A DNA stretch of 10,813 nucleotides. It comes from Pelagophyceae sp. CCMP2097 (lineage: Eukaryota; Sar; Pelagophyceae). Every line of letters begins with the position of its first letter. Position 1 is the stretch's first letter. Positions 6,504-10,813 of the stretch are shown piece after piece. The DNA is taken from assembly GCA_026770575.1 (NCBI GenBank), contig MU657346.1:83479-94291 (forward strand), written 5' to 3'. The notes beneath the pieces were generated by a model. That model searched no databases, was not told the DNA's origin, and was given only the letters and a program-made list of their open reading frames with translations. The position numbers and the translations under genes are program-made.

Positions 6504-6602
6504 GAAATCACCGCGTTGCACTGCAACGGTAACGATTATCTTCTGCAACGGTAACGGTCGACGAAGATCACCGTTACCGTTGCAGTGCAACGCGGTGATT
6601 TC
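6504..6602. repeat. 99-bp foldback with perfect 31-bp arms
   Basis: The arms 6504-6534 and 6572-6602 are exact complements (GAAATCACCGCGTTGCACTG... and its reverse). The 37-base centre has an inner stem (ATCTTC 6538-6543 / GAAGAT 6563-6568) and a third, direct copy of CTGCAACGGTAACG at 6543-6556. Perfect identity of the arms points to a young or selected structure. It could be a tiny MITE, a small-RNA hairpin precursor or a 3'-region regulatory palindrome; the single copy cannot decide. Confidence 0.85.
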
Positions 6603-7069
6603 AAATTCAAATCGGTGTCAAGCCAATGAACGCGTTCGAAACGCGTCGAACAAGCACTGCGCCGAGTGCAGACAGGCACCATCGGCGAGGAGCCTCATTG
6701 GATCGCATACCAGAAGAAGAAGGAGCACCAGCGCTAGTCATCGCCCTTCCAAAGATTCTGAAAACGCGATACGGTCGAGGGTTTGATCAAGCCCTTTCAA
6801 GAGCCCGTTGCCCGTTTTTTTACCTCTTCGAAGTCGAGCTTCTAGAATTGAGACTTGAGATCACGAGGCAACCGCACGGCGGCCCGGGGGTCCAACGGCG
6901 CGCCGTAGCTCGAGCGGCCGCCCGCCCTCGCCTTCTGAGCGGGCCCGCGCCAAGAGCGGGACCAAAGTGCGAGCAGGGCTGCCCCGCGGACACGCGCCAC
7001 GCGTCGAGGCCCGCGACCCTGGCGAGGCCCGCCAGCCTAGGTCTCTCCCCGCGTGTGCCGTCGAGCATC
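6603..7069. other. Intergenic stretch without a convincing gene
   Basis: It lies between the plus-strand DUF2358-like gene and the 3' end of the minus-strand mitochondrial-type gene. Frames are open but Arg/Ala/Pro-rich, as expected from GC-rich DNA. AGGAGCCTCATTGGA at 6688-6702 matches 15 bases of the tRNA-like modules of the foldback arms, without other similarity nearby. A T-run at 6815-6821 is present. Confidence 0.5.
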
Positions 7070-8624
7070 TTATAAGAAGTTGATGGCCGCCGACGTCAGG
7101 ATGGCTTCGACGTCGGGGCGCGAGAAAGTCTGCTGCGGCGCCTGGGCGAGCTCCTTGATCGCCGCGTCCACGAGCTGCGCGGGCGTCTTCTGCGCGTACT
7201 CCTGCGACGGGTACCTAGCAAAGGCGATGGCGAAACGCGCGCCGGTCTGACGATGGGCGTTTTTTCCTCCTGGCGTCTGTCTCGCCTCTAACGCGCTCCG
7301 CCGGCGTCGAGGTCCGGGGTTCCCGGTATGCCCCGGCGCTGCCGCTTGCTTCGTGTCCGTCTCGACGACGAGGCGCGACGAGGCGACGAGGCCTGCCTGC
7401 GCCAGCCAGCGCACGAGCGTCTCGAGCGCTGCGCGGTCGACGCTCTCCTCCTCGGGTGACGCGCGCGCCGCGTCGAAGAGCACGGCCGCGCGCTGCTCCG
7501 CCGTGCCGCCGGTGGCCGTCGAGAGCACGGTGATGAGGAAGCTGCGCCGCGTCGTTTTTCACGAGACGCGCGGTCCTTTCAAAGCGTCGCCCCCCGGTGG
7601 CGGTGGCGCACCCGAGGTCAAAGGTGCCTTCGTCAGCTTCGCGTGGCTGCGCCGACGCGAAGAGGAGGACGACTCGATCAACGTAGTGGCCGCACTCGAG
7701 GGGCTTGTCGAGGTACGTATTGGTGACTTTGATAAAGTCAGTATAGGCCACGCGCGCACTGCTCGGGCCTAGAGGACGGCGCTCTAAGGACCGAGGTCAG
7801 ATGGCCCAGCCGAGACGCACCGAGTTCGCTGAGGAGCCCGTTGACGACGTCGGCGAAGCCTACGGCCGTCGTCGGCGAGGCACCGGCCACGCGCGGGCGC
7901 GGCATGCACGGTACCGGCGTACCTTCGCTCGTCAGCGCCTACGCAGCGCCGTGAGCGGCGCTTCTCGCGACAGCGGATCGCGTTAGCTTACCGAGGCGTT
8001 GGCGGTCCGGAGCTCGCGGACTTCGTCCTTGTCGAGCCTGCGCATCGAGTCGGGCCCGCCGATGGGCGGTCGAGGAAGAGCCGCACGCTTTCAGCGCGTC
8101 GGCGACGGCCACCTCGCGCTCGCGGTGCTTGTGACCCTCGTTGGCCCTCCAGAACCACGCGCCGAGCCTGAAACCACGCGTCCCTAAGACAAGACACGCG
8201 CGATTCGGCGCGGGCGCCTCACGAGCCGATGACGCCCATGACCGCGTACGGCACCCAGCCGAAGCCTAGAGCCGCGGCGTCGGCCCGCGAGATCCGCGGC
8301 GTCGTCGCAAACGACGACACACCGTCGTCGACCGGCGGCGCGGCGCCCGGCGCGGCGCCCGGCGCGGCACCCGGTGCGGCGCCCGGCGCAGCGTCCGCCG
8401 CAGCGTCCGCCGCAGGGGGTGGCTTCGTCCTGTGCGGCGCTCGGTCGCAGGCGTCGGGCCGGGGGCCTCGGAGAAGCAACTTTGAGGACGCCGCAGAGGA
8501 GTTCGTCGCACTCCGACGCCGTGGTGCTGAGGCGTCGCGCGGATGGCTGCGTTGCCCGAAGCAGGCGGAGCACGCGCCGGTGCGGCCCGAGGGCGCGGCA
8601 GCCGGTCGCAGCCGCTCTCCGCAT
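7070..8624 (-). CDS. Mitochondrial-type membrane protein with EF-hand-like helices, eight exons
   Basis: Exons, 5' to 3': 8624-8512, 8429-8223, 8167-8087, 8037-7992, 7938-7821, 7768-7612, 7541-7350, 7214-7070; introns 82, 55, 49, 53, 52, 70 and 135 bp; 352 residues, every junction in frame. Residues 1-38 are Arg-rich without acids, ending RRLSTTASE, a typical mitochondrial presequence. An Ala-Pro-Gly linker (about 39-72) follows, then a hydrophobic helix (about 92-113, LGFGWVPYAVMGVIGSLGAW) and a charged helix (HKHREREVAVADALKALDKD). Residues 215-305 resemble a degenerate EF-hand pair (ADEGTFDLGFLITVL; VLFDAARASPEEESVDRAAL) lacking the usual calcium-binding acids. The last intron has a GC donor (GCAAGC) and is in frame and stop-free, so retention would add 45 residues. 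An inner mitochondrial membrane protein is inferred; no named family is recognised. Confidence 0.65.
8337..8408. repeat. 12-bp GC-rich tandem repeat in the linker
   Basis: Six 12-bp units of GGCGCGGCGCCC with increasing divergence toward the right (GGTGCGGCGCCC, GGCGCAGCGTCC, GCCGCAGCGTCC). It lies in exon 2 of the minus-strand mitochondrial-type gene and encodes Ala-Ala-Pro-Gly repeats. The unit is nearly palindromic, so the plus strand also reads Gly-Ala-Ala-Pro; this produces a false plus-strand ORF. Confidence 0.85.
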
Positions 8625-9146
8625 CTCTCGCGATACGATCGCTGAAGAGATGGAAAACCCGAAACGGCGAAGTTAAAAAGGGCTTTGTTTAAAGAAAACG
8701 TCGGTTTGGCTTTAAACTTGAACGCAAGACTAATAGTGGAAGCATGGGTGCCCTTCGGGCCTCTCTGCCGAGGTATAGGGCACTGCTTTACGTGGAGCAT
8801 CGGGGCCGGTAGTCCGCAGCATCCCGGCACGTATGCAGAGTCCTTGCGGCTAGCCGAGTCGAGTCGACTTGGAAAGTGGCGGGAAAGTGTTGCCACGGCG
8901 GCTCTGCGCCTGTGGCCGCGCTGTTGCATCGCGTGCGGCGTGCCTCTATCAGCGGTGGCGATGTGCGCGTGGCGGAGTTTGACCCGAGGTCCGTCGGGGA
9001 TCGCCGGTGCCCGTATAGTCTGGGCGCGCGGCGCAGGCGTACGAGTTGAAGGAACACATTTTTGACATTATGATTCACACTTGAGACGGTATCGCCTTTG
9101 CGGCGGTGGCGCGATTGCTCCGGCGGAGCTCGGTGTTGCGGCGCGC
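8625..9146. other. Region between two minus-strand genes; one stem-loop, no gene recognised
   Basis: It should hold the promoter of the mitochondrial-type gene (upstream of 8624 on the minus strand) and the 3' UTR of the small basic gene. The part 8670-8740 is AT-richer (TTAAAAAGGG, GTTTAAAG). At 8748-8783, GTGCCC and GGGCAC enclose an inner CCTC/GAGG stem, a compact hairpin. An open plus-strand frame (8685-9065) starts without ATG and has no recognisable motif, so it is not called. Confidence 0.45.
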
Positions 9147-9590
9147 TCAGCGGCAGTGCCGGCCCTCTGCGAGGAGGAAGTTGGTCGCGTGACTTCTAAA
9201 GAAATCTTTCACGGCGTCGACCGTCTCGTGGAGCGGCGCCGGCGCCGGGCAGGCGCGCGGGGAATTGCCGTTGAGCGCGCCGTCGAGCCAATGGAGGCGG
9301 TTTGGCGCGAGGTCCACGAGCGGCGCGCGTCCTGCGCTGCCGGAGCTTCGCCGGTTCGCGGAGAGGGTGATCGAGGGCAGCACGGGCGTGCCTTTGCTCG
9401 GCGCGGCGGCCGTGGAGAGGCGGAGCATGCTCGCCAGGGCGCGCGCGCGGTCCGCCGGCAGCGAGACGCGCCGCTTCTGGGACCGCTCCGGCGCCGCCGG
9501 AGCGACGAGGTCCTGGCGCGTGCGCTTCGTGCGCGCCGCCGCCGCCATCACCGGCGTATGGACCGGCGTCATAATCGGGGTGGTCGGCAT
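9147..9590 (-). CDS. Small basic protein of unknown function
   Basis: 147 residues from ATG at 9590 to TGA at 9147. I do not recognise it. The N-terminus has three Thr-Pro dipeptides (MPTTPIMTPVHTPV), possible proline-directed kinase sites, followed by basic clusters (RTKRTR, QKRR) that could act as nuclear signals. The middle is Ser/Pro/Ala-rich and likely disordered. The C-terminal part (LHETVDAVKDFFRSHATNFL) looks helical. The opposite frame, 9081-9596 on the plus strand, is Arg-rich and is the shadow. A polypyrimidine tract plus AG at about 9164-9177 (minus strand CTTCCTCCTCGCAG) could be an intron acceptor, so the true C-terminus may differ. Confidence 0.45.
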   Translation of the reverse strand: MPTTPIMTPVHTPVMAAAARTKRTRQDLVAPAAPERSQKRRVSLPADRARALASMLRLSTAAAPSKGTPVLPSITLSANRRSSGSAGRAPLVDLAPNRLHWLDGALNGNSPRACPAPAPLHETVDAVKDFFRSHATNFLLAEGRHCR

Positions 9591-9605
9591 GGCTAACGTA
9601 TATGT

Positions 9606-9641
9606 TGCGTAGGTTGTAAGGCACCGTGCGTAGGTTGTAAG
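9606..9641. promoter_or_regulatory. Two 15-bp direct repeats just upstream of the small basic gene
   Basis: TGCGTAGGTTGTAAG occurs exactly at 9606-9620 and 9627-9641, a period of 21 bp. On the minus strand (CTTACAACCTACGCA) the pair lies 16 to 51 bases before the ATG at 9590, so in the core promoter or 5' leader. Two spaced identical words close to a start suggest binding sites, but this is inference. Confidence 0.45.
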
Positions 9642-10494
9642 TGACTTTCTTTTCTGACTTTGAACAGGAACACGACGCCGCAGAAGAGGACACCTGAAGT
9701 TGCCGCGTGACGCAACACAGCTTCTTTGAAGCTCTCGCCCGCCGGGTTTGGCCAATCGGAAATAGCTGGGGGTGCAGTGACTGCAATTGCGAATCATTTG
9801 ACACACAATCTGCCAAACTCGAAGCTATTTAACGGATCCAACGGACCGGGGCAGCCGGTCGAATTTCGACGCGTTTCAAATACGTACAATTCAACATTGT
9901 CCCGGTTGCATTCACCTGCTCATCCGCAAGGCTCAACATCGAACGTATGCGCTCGAGTTCCACGCTACGCCATGATTCACCAGCCTGCCGAAGCGCGTTT
10001 TAGTAGAAGAAGGGGTTAGGATTCCCACGGAAATGGAATCTCCGCGGGGGAAATCCGCGGATGTTCTTCGGTGATATGCCACGATGCTGCGTCCTGGTGG
10101 GAGACGTCCAGTAAGTCCAGCCTCGTCCCCGACTCTCTCCCGAGATTTGAAAAATGCAATTGCTCAAGCCGTAATCCAACAGCTGGGGCTCCGCTGCTGC
10201 CCCCGAGCGTGGTCCCCCAAAGTCGATCAGGATCCTGGGGTCGACTCGCCCCGACGGCCCTCTTGGCGATCGGGGAGCCGTATGGGCTGACCCTAGTATT
10301 GCCAAGGCCAGCCGTCCTAGAAATTGGAGAGGTCGACCGACCGTGGTGGCCCGGCCATCGAGCCAAGGCCCGGGGTTGGCCCCCTTCCACGTCGCGGCCT
10401 GAAACGTTTCTAAACGTTTACGAGTGGCTTGATTTGTCGCTGCTGCGCTCCGCTAAAAAAACTGAAGGGAACCACACCAGCGTTCTGTTTTTTT
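9642..10494. other. Intergenic stretch without a convincing gene
   Basis: Composition falls to mixed GC. Plus-strand frames 9726-10019 and 10071-10496 are open but start without a good ATG context and have no recognisable motif. The segment 10190-10400 is GC-rich, with words such as GTGGTCCCCCAAAGTCGATC that resemble nothing I know. A T-run at 10488-10494 directly precedes the next foldback arm, as in the copy at 325. Confidence 0.45.
10020..10061. repeat. Two adjacent short hairpins
   Basis: GATTCC (10020-10025) pairs with GGAATC (10035-10040), and TCCGCGG (10041-10047) pairs with CCGCGGA (10055-10061), back to back without a gap. This may be chance or a structured end of some element. Confidence 0.4.
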
Positions 10495-10605
10495 AAGGAC
10501 CCGAAGGGTCCTTGCCGTTTAATCAACGTCAGTTTACGGCAAGGGCCCTTCGGGTCCTTTGATTGAAGGATTAGGAATTCCTAGGAATTTACCAGGGGCA
10601 ATTTT

Positions 10606-10640
10606 GTCTGTCCGTCTGTCTGTCTGTCCGTCTGTCCGTC
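10606..10640 (+). repeat. TGTC microsatellite, third arm
   Basis: A short TGTC/CCGT tract at the equivalent position to 608-657 and 2190-2226, and shorter than the first. Confidence 0.85.
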
Positions 10641-10688
10641 GCAGGGCAAATCCGAGGTTCCACCTTTGGGAAGAAAAAGGCAGCAACT

Positions 10689-10812
10689 CGGCCGATTCAG
10701 CGATTGGTGGTTGATGCGATTGCTAAAATTGGGAGTGGAGGTCGAGCAGGAGCCTCATTGGAATCATCATAGAAGAAGTTTTTGGTCACAGGTTCGAATC
10801 TGGTCGGCCGCA
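10689..10812 (+). other. tRNA-like module of the third arm
   Basis: Complementary ends CGGCCGA (10689-10695) and TCGGCCG, an A box-like TTCAGCGATTGGTGG and a B box-like GGTTCGAATCTGG. It is almost identical to 707-830, including the insert between the boxes (AGGAGCCTCATTGGAATC). The window ends one base after the module, so the A-rich tail cannot be checked. Confidence 0.75.
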
Positions 10813-10813
10813 A

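Larger units (their letters stand above)
10495..10813 (+). mobile_element. Third copy of the foldback arm, cut by the window edge
   Basis: The order is the same as in the arm beginning at 325: complete outer hairpin (10495-10560, with AAGGACCCGAAGGGTCC), then TGAAGGATT, a short insert (10574-10589, GGAATTCCTAGGAATT) between two TA dinucleotides, GGGGCAATTTTG, a TGTC tract at 10606-10640 and the tRNA-like module at 10689-10812. It agrees closely with the first arm over the shared parts. It lacks the 190-bp MITE. Whether an inverted partner arm follows lies outside the window. Confidence 0.85.

Noticed and set aside
7999..8100. Apparent frameshift between the frames encoding VADALK and LDKDEVREL on the minus strand
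   Set aside because: A 49-bp intron (8086-8038, GTGCGG to GCGCAG) joins the two frames exactly, so no sequence error or pseudogene is needed.
8229..8645. Plus-strand ORF of 138 codons with Gly-Ala-Ala-Pro repeats
   Set aside because: The repeat is near-palindromic and gives the same residues on both strands. The minus strand has the presequence, membrane helix and fitting introns.
8685..9065. Plus-strand ORF of 126 codons
   Set aside because: Starts at TTG, spans a stem-loop and a composition change, and has no motif. It lies where promoter and 3' UTR are expected.
9081..9596. Plus-strand ORF of 171 codons
   Set aside because: Arg-rich shadow of the minus-strand frame 9590-9147 and lacking any motif.
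10071..10496. Plus-strand ORF of 141 codons
   Set aside because: No ATG start, no recognisable motif, and it ends in the T-run before a repeat. The opposite frame is equally open, so neither is supported.

Overview
The window looks like nuclear DNA of a eukaryotic microalga. Three of its four genes can only be read by removing short introns, mostly 47 to 83 bp, with GT-AG ends and donors such as GTGCGT or GTGAG. In each case removal joins reading frames exactly. Coding DNA is very GC-rich, while the repeats contain AT-rich stretches. A DUF2358-like protein, a family of cyanobacteria and plastid-bearing eukaryotes, suggests a photosynthetic lineage. I cannot name the species; a stramenopile or similar alga is an inference.

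The left third (about 1-3690) is repeat territory. A long foldback element (325-2298) has inverted arms that each carry a terminal hairpin, a TGTC microsatellite and a tRNA-like module with a pol III B-box-like sequence. Its left arm has been hit twice, by a TA-flanked MITE (404-593) and by a 724-bp element (934-1657) that holds a GC-rich captured gene fragment. A third copy of the same arm starts at 10495 and runs off the right edge. Comparing the three arms shows empty, filled and footprint-like states of the same insertion sites. Further right are a smaller inverted-repeat element (2409-2669), a second foldback with tRNA-like sequence in its 260-bp arms (2701-3346), a second MITE of the TA family (3423-3607) and a tandem pair of tRNA 3'-half relics.

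The middle holds two genes on the plus strand. The first (3970-5353, four exons) encodes an M23 (LytM-type) zinc metallopeptidase joined to a protease-associated (PA) domain, a bacterial-type enzyme inside an intron-bearing gene. The second (5504-6345, two exons) encodes a DUF2358-like protein with a hydrophobic N-terminus. A near-perfect hairpin follows the second gene, and a 99-bp foldback with perfect 31-bp arms lies further downstream.

The right part holds two genes on the minus strand. One (8624-7070, eight exons) encodes a 352-residue protein with a mitochondrial-type presequence, an Ala-Pro-Gly linker, one membrane helix and degenerate EF-hand-like helices. The other (9590-9147) is a small basic protein of unknown function. 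The four genes do not form an obvious pathway. From 9642 to 10494 I see no convincing gene.
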